A DNA stretch of 41,043 bases from Gammaproteobacteria bacterium (lineage in GTDB: Bacteria; Pseudomonadota; Gammaproteobacteria; SZUA-229). The notes beneath the pieces were generated by a model. The model saw only the letters and a list, made by a program, of their open reading frames with translations. It ran no database searches and had not been told where the DNA came from. The position numbers were made by a program, and so were the translations under genes. Below are positions 1 to 8,126 of this stretch, one piece after another (within the stretch, counting starts at the first letter, position 1; every line of letters begins with the position of its first letter). The stretch covers positions 1 through 41,043 of the forward strand of contig WFOC01000088.1 in NCBI GenBank assembly GCA_015488295.1, read 5' to 3'.

Positions 1-2
1 AG

Positions 3-42
3 ATAAAGGGTATGAAACCAGTTTTGGTTTCACTCTCTTTAT
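3..42. repeat. Long imperfect hairpin at window edge
   Basis: TGAAACCA (13-20) and TGGTTTCA (25-32) form a perfect 8-bp stem with a 4-nt loop. ATAAAG (3-8) and CTTTAT (37-42) pair outside it across a short internal loop. It could be the terminator of a gene left of the window, but no T-run follows on the plus strand, so this is a structural call only. Confidence 0.5.
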
Positions 43-312
43 AATTCAGATTACGACTTGCTATACACCACCTCCCCACAGTCCGTAAGCCGGTTCGACT
101 ATGCTGTCAAGGACGCTGTCACCTCGGTGATAGAAGAGGATAATGTGATAAGCAGCGTACCCGGCAGTGTTAATTTCATTCGTGTCCCTCGAAGAGCTGT
201 GGTGTGAGGTAGGCATACACCTGCTCATTAAGTTCTGCCTGGATAAAAACGGTTCTCCGGGGTAAGTTTATATGGCTTCAGCTGCCCATGATTTTGCTTT
301 TATTTTGGCGCT

Positions 313-346
313 GCCTCGTGTTTCCGAGGCGGCTTTAGGGTATAAT
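313..346 (+). promoter_or_regulatory. Probable guaB promoter with 6-bp dyad
   Basis: A perfect sigma-70 -10 hexamer TATAAT is at 341-346, 45 bp before the guaB ATG. No good -35 lies at 16-18 bp. Instead GCCTCG (313-318) and CGAGGC (325-330) form a 6-bp inverted repeat with a 6-nt loop exactly where a -35 would be, so a repressor or activator could bind there. The dyad does not resemble the PurR box. The promoter is supported by the -10 only; the operator role is inference. Confidence 0.5.
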
Positions 347-391
347 GTCTCGCTTTTTCCAAGTCACTAAAAGCGCCATGCGGGAATTGTT

Positions 392-1849
392 ATGCGAATA
401 ATCGAAGAAGCCTTAACCTTTGATGATGTTTTACTGGTTCCTGCGCATTCGGTAATGATGCCAAAGGATGTCTCCTTGCAGACAAAGGTTACCCGGGACA
501 TTACCCTGAATATCCCCCTGTTGTCCGCAGCGATGGACACGGTAACTGAATCACGTCTGGCTATTGCGCTTGCTCAGGAAGGTGGTCTGGGTATTGTTCA
601 TAAAAACATGACCCCGACGCAGCAGGCCGCTGAAGTTAATAAAGTCAAAAAATATGAAAGTGGTGTGATCACCGAGCCGGTTACCGTAACCCCTGATATG
701 AAGGTGCGTGATGTGATGGCGCTGCGTGAGAAATATCATATCTCTGGCATGCCGGTGGTGAAAAACGGTGAGCTGATTGGTCTGGTAACCAGCCGTGATG
801 TGCGTTTTGAAACCGGGCTGGACAAGCCGGTGACCGAAGTGATGACACCGAAAGAAAAGCTGGTAACAGTGAAAGAAGGTGCTTCCAAGCAGGATGTGCT
901 GGCACTGTTGCATGAACACCGTATCGAACGTGTGCTGGTGGTCAACGATGCATTTGAGATGCGCGGCATGATCACGGTGAAAGATATTCAGAAGTCGACT
1001 GATTTTCCGATGGCAGCAAAAGATGGCGAAGGTCGTCTGCGTGTTGGTGCGGCGGTCGGCACTGGTGCAGGCACAGAGGAACGGGTTGAAGCACTGGTTG
1101 GCGCAGGTGTTGATGTGATCGTGGTGGATACCGCACACGGTCACTCACAAGCGGTGCTCGACCGCGTTAGCTGGGTGAAGAAGCATTTTGATGTGCAGGT
1201 TATTGGCGGCAATATCGCCACCGGTGCGGCAGCAACCGCACTGGTTGATGCTGGCGCAGACGGCGTTAAAGTCGGTATCGGCCCGGGTTCGATCTGTACC
1301 ACACGCATTGTTGCCGGTGTTGGTGTGCCGCAGATTACCGCAGTATCAAATGTAGCCGCGGCGCTTGAGGGCACAGGCGTACCGCTGATCGCTGACGGTG
1401 GTGTTCGTTATTCAGGTGATATGGCAAAAGCCATCGCCGCGGGCGGTTACTGCATCATGGTTGGCGGCATGCTGGCTGGCACCGAAGAAGCACCGGGTGA
1501 TGTCATCTTGTATCAGGGACGCTCGTATAAGGCTTATCGTGGCATGGGTTCGATTGGTGCTATGAAGCAGGGTTCCAGCGACCGTTATTTCCAGGACAGT
1601 TCAGAAGGCAGCGAGAAGCTGGTGCCGGAAGGCATCGAAGGCCGTGTTGCCTACAAAGGCCCGATGGGCACCATCGTACATCAGATGATGGGCGGGCTGC
1701 GTTCCAGCATGGGCTATGTCGGTTGTGCCAATCTGGATGAAATGCGTACCAAACCCGAGTTTGTTCGTATCTCCGGTGCCGGTATGTCCGAGTCGCATGT
1801 GCATGATGTGACCATCACCAAAGAAGCGCCGAATTACCGTTCTTCTTAA
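392..1849 (+). CDS. guaB: Inosine-5'-monophosphate dehydrogenase
   Basis: Oxidises IMP to XMP with NAD+, the committed and usually rate-limiting step of guanine nucleotide synthesis in the cytoplasm. The 485-residue length is normal. The N-terminal strand reads [10 protein letters not shown] pair of CBS domains interrupts the barrel at about residues 90-205. The catalytic loop GSICTTR carries the nucleophile Cys302, and the mobile flap [12 protein letters not shown] lies near residues 380-394. ATG 392 follows GGGA at 382-385. guaA follows on the same strand 139 bp later, the usual guaBA order, but a palindromic repeat (1878-1959) fills the gap, so co-transcription may be attenuated. The assignment is very secure. 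Confidence 0.98.
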   Translation: MRIIEEALTFDDVLLVPAHSVMMPKDVSLQTKVTRDITLNIPLLSAAMDTVTESRLAIALAQEGGLGIVHKNMTPTQQAAEVNKVKKYESGVITEPVTVTPDMKVRDVMALREKYHISGMPVVKNGELIGLVTSRDVRFETGLDKPVTEVMTPKEKLVTVKEGASKQDVLALLHEHRIERVLVVNDAFEMRGMITVKDIQKSTDFPMAAKDGEGRLRVGAAVGTGAGTEERVEALVGAGVDVIVVDTAHGHSQAVLDRVSWVKKHFDVQVIGGNIATGAAATALVDAGADGVKVGIGPGSICTTRIVAGVGVPQITAVSNVAAALEGTGVPLIADGGVRYSGDMAKAIAAGGYCIMVGGMLAGTEEAPGDVILYQGRSYKAYRGMGSIGAMKQGSSDRYFQDSSEGSEKLVPEGIEGRVAYKGPMGTIVHQMMGGLRSSMGYVGCANLDEMRTKPEFVRISGAGMSESHVHDVTITKEAPNYRSS

Positions 1850-1877
1850 AAAGATCAAAACAAAAATTTTTTTATCG

Positions 1878-1959
1878 TCCACAGATGAACACAGATGAAC
1901 ACAGATAAAAATCTAAAATTGTTTTTAGATATCTGCGTTTATCTGTGTTCATCTGTGGA
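1878..1959. repeat. Decamer-type inverted repeat (family 1) between guaB and guaA
   Basis: The left arm (1878-1909) and right arm (about 1930-1959, reverse-complemented) both begin TCCACAGATGA and continue as 10-nt units of the type ACACAGATGA / ACACAGATAA, ending in an AT-rich loop. The arms pair almost perfectly over 22 bp and continue with few mismatches. It starts 28 bp after the guaB stop. The same family recurs at 6538-6732. The function is unknown; it could form an mRNA 3'-end hairpin. Confidence 0.9.
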
Positions 1960-1988
1960 TAGAATTTCTAAAATTTAGACACACAACT

Positions 1989-3557
1989 ATGCATGACATC
2001 CATTCAGATCGCATTTTAATCATCGACTTCGGTTCGCAGTACACCCAGCTTATCGCGCGGCGCGTGCGTGAAGCCGGGGTTTACAGCGAAGTGCATCACA
2101 CCGGCATGACTGGCGATGAGATCAAAGCGTTTGCGCCTAAAGGCATTATTCTGTCGGGGGGGCCGGAGTCGGTAAATGCTGATGATACGCTGGTCGCACC
2201 GCAGTATGTATTCGAAGCCGGCGTGCCGGTGCTGGGCATTTGTTACGGCATGCAGACCATGGCAGCACAGCTTGGTGGCAAGGTCACCGCGTCGACCCAT
2301 CGCGAATACGGTTTTGCCCAGGTGCGTGCGCGCAATCACAGCGCGCTGTTAAAAGATATTGAAGATCATGTCACCGAAGAAGGTTTTGGCATGCTCGATG
2401 TGTGGATGTCGCATGGTGACAAGGTTGATGAGCTGCCGGAAAACTTCGTTTGCATCGCCAGCACGGACAACGCACCCATCGCCGGCATGGCGGATGAATC
2501 GCGTCATTTTTACGGCCTGCAATTTCATCCCGAAGTGACTCACACCAAACAGGGGCAGCGCATTATCGAGCGCTTTGTGCATGGCATCTGTGGCTGTGCT
2601 TCGGACTGGAACGCGGGCAATATTATTCAGGACAACATCGAACGCATCCGTAAACAGGTGGGCGATGACGAAGTTATTTTAGGTTTATCCGGCGGTGTCG
2701 ATTCTTCCGTGGTCGCCGCGTTGTTGCACCAGGCAATCGGCGATCAGCTGACCTGTGTGTTTGTCGACAACGGCCTGCTGCGTTACAAGGAAGGTGATCA
2801 GGTGATGGCGACCTTCGCCGAAAACATGGGCGTGAAAGTTATCCGTGTTGATGCCGAGCAACGTTTTCTTGATGAGTTAAAAGGCGTTGATGATCCTGAG
2901 AAAAAACGCAAGATCATCGGCCGTGTATTCATCGAGATCTTTGAAGAAGCATCAAACAAACTGCCGAACGCCAACTGGCTGGCGCAAGGCACGATTTATC
3001 CTGACGTGATTGAATCGGCCGACAGTAAAAATTCACACCTGATCAAATCACATCACAACGTCGGCGGCCTGCCGGAAAACATGAAACTGAAACTGGTCGA
3101 GCCACTGCGCGAACTGTTCAAAGATGAAGTGCGCAAGATCGGCGTTGAATTAGGTCTGCCGGCAGACATGGTTTATCGTCATCCTTTCCCGGGGCCGGGT
3201 CTGGGTGTGCGCATCCTGGGTGAAGTGAAAAAAGAATACGCCGACCTGTTGCGTCTGGCCGATCACATCTTCATCGAAGAGTTATACAAAAACGACCTGT
3301 ACGACAAAGTCAGCCAGGCGTTCACCGTGTTCATCCCGGTGAAATCCGTTGGTGTTATGGGTGATGGCCGTCGTTACGATTACGTGGTCGCACTGCGTGC
3401 GGTAGAAACCATCGACTTCATGACCGCACGCTGGGCACATCTGCCGTATGATTTTCTTGGTCATGTTTCGACACGTATCATTAATGAAGTGGATGGCATC
3501 TCGCGTGTGACTTATGATATTTCCGGCAAGCCGCCAGCGACGATTGAGTGGGAATGA
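1989..3557 (+). CDS. guaA: GMP synthase (glutamine-hydrolysing)
   Basis: Converts XMP to GMP using ATP and glutamine. The 522 residues match the family. An N-terminal class I glutamine amidotransferase domain holds the nucleophile Cys85 in GICYGMQ and the His/Glu pair in FHPEV. The ATP-pyrophosphatase domain has the loop SGGVDSS at about 234-240. The C-terminal dimerisation domain ends KPPATIEWE, typical of GuaA. The ATG at 1989 lies 29 bp after a palindromic repeat, and no Shine-Dalgarno sequence is visible before it. It sits downstream of guaB as the second step of the same branch. Confidence 0.98.
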   Translation: MHDIHSDRILIIDFGSQYTQLIARRVREAGVYSEVHHTGMTGDEIKAFAPKGIILSGGPESVNADDTLVAPQYVFEAGVPVLGICYGMQTMAAQLGGKVTASTHREYGFAQVRARNHSALLKDIEDHVTEEGFGMLDVWMSHGDKVDELPENFVCIASTDNAPIAGMADESRHFYGLQFHPEVTHTKQGQRIIERFVHGICGCASDWNAGNIIQDNIERIRKQVGDDEVILGLSGGVDSSVVAALLHQAIGDQLTCVFVDNGLLRYKEGDQVMATFAENMGVKVIRVDAEQRFLDELKGVDDPEKKRKIIGRVFIEIFEEASNKLPNANWLAQGTIYPDVIESADSKNSHLIKSHHNVGGLPENMKLKLVEPLRELFKDEVRKIGVELGLPADMVYRHPFPGPGLGVRILGEVKKEYADLLRLADHIFIEELYKNDLYDKVSQAFTVFIPVKSVGVMGDGRRYDYVVALRAVETIDFMTARWAHLPYDFLGHVSTRIINEVDGISRVTYDISGKPPATIEWE

Positions 3558-3564
3558 TGCGTGT

Positions 3565-3663
3565 AATGAAAAGTGAAAAATGAAAAATATAGAAACAAAA
3601 GATAAACAGACGGATTTGGTGTTTGTTTTTCATTTTTCATTTTTCATTTTTCACTTTTCATTT
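3565..3663. repeat. Heptamer-type inverted repeat (family 2) between guaA and tadA
   Basis: The left arm (about 3565-3590) is built from 7-nt units ATGAAAA / GTGAAAA. The right arm (about 3625-3663) holds five such units in reverse complement. The arms are complementary over more than 20 bp around a loop of about 35 nt. It begins 7 bp after the guaA stop and ends 8 bp before the tadA ATG, so it makes up almost the whole spacer. A second copy of the family is at 20990-21103. Confidence 0.9.
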
Positions 3664-3671
3664 ACGCCGTT

Positions 3672-4124
3672 ATGAACGACGCACACTGGATGGCGCAAGC
3701 ACTAGCGCTCGCGCGCAAAGCCGAAGCCGCCGGCGAAGTCCCCGTCGGTGCAGTCCTCATTAAAGACAACCAGCTGATCGCCGGGGGCTGGAACCAGCCA
3801 ATCACCAGCCATGATGCTACTTCGCACGCCGAGATTATGGCGATGCGTGCTGCCGGCAAAAAACTCAATAATTATCGCCTGATCGATACCACCATGTACG
3901 TCACACTGGAACCCTGTTCGATGTGTGTTGGCGCGATGATTCATGCGCGGGTGGCAAAAGTGGTTTACGGTGCGCCCGAGCCGCGTACCGGTGCGCTGGG
4001 TGGTGCCTTTGATCTGCTGGCGGCGAATCAGCATAATCATTTTTTTGAAGTGGAAGCCGGCGTGCTGGCGGAAGAGAGCAAAACGCTATTACAGAATTTT
4101 TTTCGTTCGCGCAGAAAAAAGTAG
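3672..4124 (+). CDS. tadA: tRNA-specific adenosine deaminase
   Basis: Deaminates adenosine-34 to inosine in the anticodon of tRNA-Arg(ACG). It is a 150-residue cytidine/deoxycytidylate deaminase-fold protein. The zinc ligands and catalytic Glu are His52 and Glu54 (HAE) with Cys82 and Cys85 (PCSMC). The downstream segment ARVAKVVYGAPEPRTGALGG is characteristic of TadA. The first residues, with W6 and the ALxLAxKA helix, match the TadA N-terminus, so ATG 3672 is kept although no ribosome binding site is visible and the family 2 repeat ends only 8 bp upstream. It is convergent with the phospholipase D gene, with 11 bp between the stops. Confidence 0.96.
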   Translation: MNDAHWMAQALALARKAEAAGEVPVGAVLIKDNQLIAGGWNQPITSHDATSHAEIMAMRAAGKKLNNYRLIDTTMYVTLEPCSMCVGAMIHARVAKVVYGAPEPRTGALGGAFDLLAANQHNHFFEVEAGVLAEESKTLLQNFFRSRRKK

Positions 4125-4135
4125 CCGCTGTTTTT

Positions 4136-5587
4136 TTAAAGCAGGTTTTCTATCGGCAGCAGGCTGATGAGAAAGACCGCGAGTTTTCTGGCAAAGCCGG
4201 CATCCGGTTCCTGAACGAATGTAATCTCTTTCTCATCTTTTCTGGTGAGCCAGCTTAGGCTGTCATTGTTTTTATCGAGTTGTAAGCGGTAACTGTTTTC
4301 CAGCGAGGCGCTTCTGTTGAACAGTTCGGTGGTTTTTTCTGCCAGTGCCCGGCTGTTGACCATAACGCCGATCTCGGTGTTTAACAATCCTGAGCGAGGA
4401 TCGAGATTTGCCGAGCCGATAAAAACATATTGCCGGTCGACCACCATATATTTTGCATGCAGGCTGGCCTGTTTTGAGCCTTCCAGAATTTTACTGGTTT
4501 TTGAGCGCAGACCCTTTGCGGTGGGTTTTAATTCGAATAAATGGATGCCGCGGGCAAGCAGTTGCTTGCGGTATTTTTTGTAACCTGCGTGCACCGCAGT
4601 GACATCGGTGGCGGCCAGTGAGTTGGTCAGTATTTTTATATCAACACCCTGTTTCTTTTTTTCGCTGAACCACTGCACGCCTCTTTTTCCTGGCACGAAA
4701 TAGGGTGTGGCGACCAGCAGTTCTTTTTCTGCCCGGTTGAAATAGGGCATGACCTGCGGGCCGATGTGTGTGGTGTGTTCCGGCTGCTCTTTGCAGAGTT
4801 TTTCCGGGCGGTCATAAAACAGGTCGGCATCGGCCCAGGTGAAATCGATTTTTTTGTTGATGATTTTCTGTGTGAGGCTGGCCTGTTTTAAGGACTGAAA
4901 ATATTCGGTGTTTCTGGCGTGGTGCCATTTGTCTTTCAGATTTCTTCGCAGTTTCAGAAGCTGCTTTCGTGCTACACGCGCCTTGCTTATTTCCTCGATG
5001 GGGGTTGCCCAGTGGCTGTGCCAGTAATCATTGAAACTTGTTGTGATGTCGTTGACGATGGGGCCGATGGTCAGCAAATCCAGATCGACAAAATTCAGTT
5101 TGTTTCGTGCGTCAAAATATTCATCGCCGATGTTTCTGCCGCCGATGATGGCCGAGGCATTGTCAGCGATGAAGGCTTTATTATGCATGCGTCGGCCGGC
5201 GCGTTTCAGGTTGATCAGCAGTTCGATATGACGAAGCCAGTCGCGGTTAGTCAGCGGGTTGAAGATGCGTATCTGAATATTTTCATGCTGGCTGAGCATT
5301 TTGAAATTGCTGTCACGGCCGGAGATATTGATGTCGTCGACCAGAATGCGCACCTTTACGCCACGGTCTGCCGCCGACAGAATGGCGTAACCCAGATACT
5401 GACCACTGGCATCCTGGTGCATGATGTAATACTGAATATCCAGTGTTTTTTCAGCAAGGGTCGCCAGTGCAAAACGTGCGACGAAGGCGTCGGTATTGTC
5501 ACTCAGTAAATGAAAACCGGATTGATGATTGTTTTTACTCACGTTTTTCGCCAGATGATTGATATTTGATGTTACATCAAGCTGCAA
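4136..5587 (-). CDS. Phospholipase D family protein, ClsC/YmdC-like
   Basis: Probably a phosphatidyltransferase or phospholipase acting on cardiolipin or related lipids. Two HKD motifs are intact: H135-K137-D142 followed by GGRN, and H377-K379-D384 followed by GSANLDPRSG. The opening segment AEKTLDIQYYIMHQDASG and the 483-residue length match E. coli ClsC (YmdC) better than ClsA, which has two N-terminal membrane helices that are absent here. No signal peptide is clear from this start. It is divergent from a gene for an endonuclease/exonuclease/phosphatase lipoprotein. In E. coli the cardiolipin synthase gene clsB adjoins ybhP, a member of that same fold, so the pairing recurs. The exact substrate is inference. 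Confidence 0.85.
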   Translation of the reverse strand: MQLDVTSNINHLAKNVSKNNHQSGFHLLSDNTDAFVARFALATLAEKTLDIQYYIMHQDASGQYLGYAILSAADRGVKVRILVDDINISGRDSNFKMLSQHENIQIRIFNPLTNRDWLRHIELLINLKRAGRRMHNKAFIADNASAIIGGRNIGDEYFDARNKLNFVDLDLLTIGPIVNDITTSFNDYWHSHWATPIEEISKARVARKQLLKLRRNLKDKWHHARNTEYFQSLKQASLTQKIINKKIDFTWADADLFYDRPEKLCKEQPEHTTHIGPQVMPYFNRAEKELLVATPYFVPGKRGVQWFSEKKKQGVDIKILTNSLAATDVTAVHAGYKKYRKQLLARGIHLFELKPTAKGLRSKTSKILEGSKQASLHAKYMVVDRQYVFIGSANLDPRSGLLNTEIGVMVNSRALAEKTTELFNRSASLENSYRLQLDKNNDSLSWLTRKDEKEITFVQEPDAGFARKLAVFLISLLPIENLL

Positions 5588-5610
5588 AAAATAACTTGAA
5601 TTTCAGGTTT

Positions 5611-5639
5611 TTGACGGCATACTGTATCATCAGTATGTA
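5611..5639 (+). promoter_or_regulatory. Candidate promoter with perfect 7-bp dyad, divergent region
   Basis: TTGACG (5611-5616) is 17 bp from TATGTA (5634-5639), a plausible sigma-70 pair. Within it, CATACTG (5618-5624), a 6-nt spacer TATCAT and CAGTATG (5631-5637) form a perfect inverted repeat. This placement between -35 and -10 suits an operator controlling the downstream lipoprotein and perhaps the divergent phospholipase gene. The binding protein is unknown. It is not a LexA box (spacing 6 rather than 10). Confidence 0.45.
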
Positions 5640-5659
5640 TCAGTTTATTCAATATTAAA

Positions 5660-6517
5660 ATGTCCTCTGCAAGTATGAGCAGGATCAGCCTGCTGCTGGC
5701 CTCTCTGGCGTTGAGTGCCTGCGTGAACGTCGCCAGTAAAAACCAGTCAGTTTCAAATGCCTCTGCTGTCAGCACCGCCTTGCAATCGTGTGATTCGGTG
5801 TCGAAAGTGGTCGCGCCTGCAGAAAATTCCCACGCTTTAAATCCCGACAACATCGCTTTTTTAAACTGGAATATCTACAAAGGTAATGATGAAGGCTGGC
5901 AGCGTGACCTGTCAGCGTTTTCTGAAAAGCATGATGTGATGACGATTCAGGAAGCGACCCTGAGCGAAGAAATGACCACGTTATTAAAAGCGCACGATTT
6001 TAACTGGACCATGAATGCAGCATTTTACCTGGATGGCACCGCCGCTGGTGTGATGAATGTAGCGAGTGCCGGTGCGGTTCATAGTTGTGGTTTTAAAGTC
6101 AATGAACCGTTGATCTGGATACCGAAATCGGCACTGGTCAGTTATTACCCGATTAATGGCTCGGATGAAAAACTTCTGGTGGCTAATATTCACGGCATTA
6201 ATTTTACCCTGGGTGTGAGTGATTACCGTGAGCAACTGGATAAATTATATGATGCGGTAAAACACCATGATGGCCCGATGATTGTTGCCGGTGATTTTAA
6301 TAGCTGGAGTGATGATCGGATGGCAGTGGTGAACCAGCTGGTTAAAAAGTTGAAACTGTCTGCGCTGGAATATGTGGTAAATAACAAAACGCATCTTTTT
6401 GGTAATGCCATCGATCACGTTTTTTACCGGCAGCTTGAGCCGTTGAAACATGAGGTGCAGCAGGTTACTTCTTCAGATCATAATCCTATTTCGGTGAATT
6501 TCAGGTTTCGCGTCTAG
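5660..6517 (+). CDS. Endonuclease/exonuclease/phosphatase family lipoprotein
   Basis: The protein has the DNase I-like fold with a lipoprotein signal peptide ending LSAC (Cys21 from this start). Catalytic motifs are present in order: N71 in NWNIYKG, E98 in IQEAT, D212 and N214 in GDFNSW, and D273-H274 in SDHNP. Lipidation puts it in the envelope, so a phosphodiesterase or phospholipase role is more likely than a nuclease role; this is inference. The family includes E. coli YafD and YbhP. The start is uncertain: ATG 5675 gives a shorter, more typical signal (MSRISLLLASLALSAC), and neither start has a clear ribosome binding site. It is convergent with rsgA across a large palindromic repeat. Confidence 0.82.
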   Translation: MSSASMSRISLLLASLALSACVNVASKNQSVSNASAVSTALQSCDSVSKVVAPAENSHALNPDNIAFLNWNIYKGNDEGWQRDLSAFSEKHDVMTIQEATLSEEMTTLLKAHDFNWTMNAAFYLDGTAAGVMNVASAGAVHSCGFKVNEPLIWIPKSALVSYYPINGSDEKLLVANIHGINFTLGVSDYREQLDKLYDAVKHHDGPMIVAGDFNSWSDDRMAVVNQLVKKLKLSALEYVVNNKTHLFGNAIDHVFYRQLEPLKHEVQQVTSSDHNPISVNFRFRV

Positions 6518-6537
6518 AATTTTTTTAAAAGTTTTTT

Positions 6538-6732
6538 GTCCACAGATGGACGCAAATAAAAAATAAAAAAACGTTAATAATTTCTGTCGTCTTTCGCATT
6601 ATTTGCGGGCTAGCTTTGGTAGGTCGGGCATTGCCCGACAGCATGTTGCACAAATGTCTGCTCAACGGCGGGTAGTGCCCGCTCTACAAAAACTTTGTTT
6701 TTATTTGCGTTCATTTGCGTCCATCTGTGGAC
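6538..6732. repeat. Decamer-type inverted repeat (family 1) with nested REP-like hairpins
   Basis: The outer arms are 6538-6562 and about 6697-6732. Both begin GTCCACAGATGGACGCAAAT when read inward; the right arm has one extra 10-nt unit (ACGCAAATGA). Inside lie two smaller hairpins with CGGGC/GCCCG-type stems: 6623-6639 (perfect 7-bp stem, 3-nt loop) and 6668-6682. The flanking sequences around 6619-6688 pair as a larger imperfect stem. It fills the space between the convergent stops of the lipoprotein gene (6517) and rsgA (6743). Confidence 0.88.
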
Positions 6733-6742
6733 TAACTGTTTT

Positions 6743-7765
6743 TTATTCTTTTTCATTAAATTCCTGCACCATCCGCAGGTAGTTATTAAACCGTTGTTCG
6801 TTTAATTTCCCTTCTGCCACTGCCTGTTTCATGGCGCAGCCGGGTTCATTGGTATGGCTGCAGTTACTGAATTTACAGCCGCCGCTAAACTGCCGGACAT
6901 CTTTAAAACCGTAAGTGATTTCATCGATGCTGTTATTGATTGGGGTGAAGTCGCGTACGCCGGGAGAATCGATGATGATGCCGTTGTCTTTTAAATGGTA
7001 TAGCGCAGAGACGGTGGTGGTGTGTTTGCCTTCGCCGGTGGCTTCCGAGGTTTCACCGATTTTTATTTCTTCTTTGGGCAGAATGGCTTTGACGATGGAC
7101 GATTTGCCAACACCGGACAAACCGACCAGGATGCTGGTGGTGTTGCTCAGTGCTTCAGCAATTTCATCCAGGCCGGTGTTCTGTTTGATGCTGGCGCTGA
7201 TCACGCGATAACCGATGCCCTGATAAAGCGCGGTTAAATCGTCGACGATTTTTTTTGTTTCATCATCGAGCAGGTCGACCTTGTTGATAATGATGAGTGC
7301 ATCGGCGGGCAGGTTTTCGGCAGCAATTAAATAGCGGTCGATTAAATAAGGGTTGGGTTTTGGTTTTAATGCGGTGACGATAACCAGCTGACCGATGTTG
7401 GCCGCGACCGGTTTTACCGCGCCGGCGAAACCGGTTTTTACCAGCAGGTTTTTCCGCGGCTTGATGGCGACCACGACATATTGTGACTCGCCTGATTTTT
7501 TCTGACCATCAGTGTCCAGTGCCTGCTGCACCAGCACATAATCACCGCAGGCGATGTCGCCCAGGTTCTGGCGGATCTTGCATTTTATTTTGCTCAGGTC
7601 TTCGGTTTCAACAAACAGCTGGCGACCATGATGACTGATGACGCGTGCGGTCAGCGTGTTTGATTCATCCAGCGCGGCGTTGTCCTGTTGTTCGTTTTTT
7701 ATCCTGCTTTTTTGCAGGCTATCGATGCGACGTTTCTGCTGTTTGGATAGCTTGCGTTTTGCCAT
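6743..7765 (-). CDS. rsgA: Small ribosomal subunit biogenesis GTPase RsgA
   Basis: A circularly permuted GTPase that acts late in 30S subunit maturation. It has a basic N-terminal tail, an OB-fold at about residues 38-105, then G4 NKVD (161-164) ahead of G1 GLSGVGKSS (215-223) and G3 DSPG (266-269), the permuted order diagnostic of RsgA. The C-terminal zinc knuckle has Cys297, Cys302, His304 and Cys310. The 340-residue length is normal. It starts 11 bp after the stop of the small cytochrome c gene upstream, so the two are probably co-transcribed. Its proximity to orn is conserved in other gammaproteobacteria. Confidence 0.96.
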   Translation of the reverse strand: MAKRKLSKQQKRRIDSLQKSRIKNEQQDNAALDESNTLTARVISHHGRQLFVETEDLSKIKCKIRQNLGDIACGDYVLVQQALDTDGQKKSGESQYVVVAIKPRKNLLVKTGFAGAVKPVAANIGQLVIVTALKPKPNPYLIDRYLIAAENLPADALIIINKVDLLDDETKKIVDDLTALYQGIGYRVISASIKQNTGLDEIAEALSNTTSILVGLSGVGKSSIVKAILPKEEIKIGETSEATGEGKHTTTVSALYHLKDNGIIIDSPGVRDFTPINNSIDEITYGFKDVRQFSGGCKFSNCSHTNEPGCAMKQAVAEGKLNEQRFNNYLRMVQEFNEKE

Positions 7766-7776
7766 AAATAAGAAAC

Positions 7777-8091
7777 TTAAAAGCGGTAATATTTTTTGTT
7801 GAGGAACTGTACTACTGCGTCAGCATCTTCATCAAACCAGGGAATGTCGTTACCTTCCTTGCAACGTGCAACCTGTTTGCTCAGTGCATCGATGGATTTT
7901 ACAAAGCGGTTTTCTCTTGTGTAAACCTCATCGGTATGACATTTGTAGCAGTGGGTTTTATGTGCCTGTTCGCCATGCGCAATAGGATCCTTTATCTCGC
8001 TGGTACTTCCGCTCGCAAGACTAATGCTGCTGACACTGGTAGCAAGTAAAAATAAAACGAGCTTAAATATTTTTCTGGTTAGTGTTTTCAT
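7777..8091 (-). CDS. Small periplasmic monoheme cytochrome c
   Basis: A 104-residue exported protein. The signal peptide covers residues 1-27 (basic MKTLTRKIFK, hydrophobic core, cleavage near SLASG). The single heme site CYKCH has Cys48, Cys51 and His52. The mature part contains no methionine, so the usual His/Met ligation is impossible. A third cysteine lies in VARCKEG, and the end WFDEDADAVVQFLNKKYYRF is the conserved tail of a cytochrome family common in proteobacteria. The start is supported by AAGGGA 6-11 nt upstream on the minus strand. It lies between the M48 protease gene and rsgA on the same strand. The partner and pathway are unknown. Confidence 0.85.
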   Translation of the reverse strand: MKTLTRKIFKLVLFLLATSVSSISLASGSTSEIKDPIAHGEQAHKTHCYKCHTDEVYTRENRFVKSIDALSKQVARCKEGNDIPWFDEDADAVVQFLNKKYYRF

Positions 8092-8126
8092 AGTTATCCC
8101 TTAAAATTATTCATTACGCGTAAGCG

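Larger units (their letters stand above)
1..391. other. Gene-free left edge upstream of guaB
   Basis: No convincing coding sequence is seen. Short open stretches run on both strands (for example + strand to a stop at 205-207, and a minus-strand frame open from about 270 to 70), but none has a start with a ribosome binding site or a recognisable family. In many gammaproteobacteria the gene divergent from guaB is xseA; it is not here. What can be supported is a hairpin at 3-42 and the guaB promoter region at 313-346. Confidence 0.5.

Noticed and set aside
16-207. Open frame on the plus strand that could be the tail of a gene entering from the left
   Set aside because: A stop at 13-15 limits it to about 63 codons inside the window, with no ATG, no ribosome binding site and no recognisable family; a competing minus-strand frame is as long.
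551-1144. A 197-codon minus-strand ORF
   Set aside because: Antisense shadow of guaB, rich in His and Cys as expected for the complement of that reading frame.
4919-5509. A 196-codon plus-strand ORF
   Set aside because: It lies entirely antisense to the phospholipase D gene, whose two HKD motifs are intact; it has no start signal or protein-like motif.
5618-5637. CATACTG-TATCAT-CAGTATG as a LexA (SOS) box
   Set aside because: The CTG...CAG half-sites are 6 bp apart, not the 10 bp of the gammaproteobacterial LexA box.
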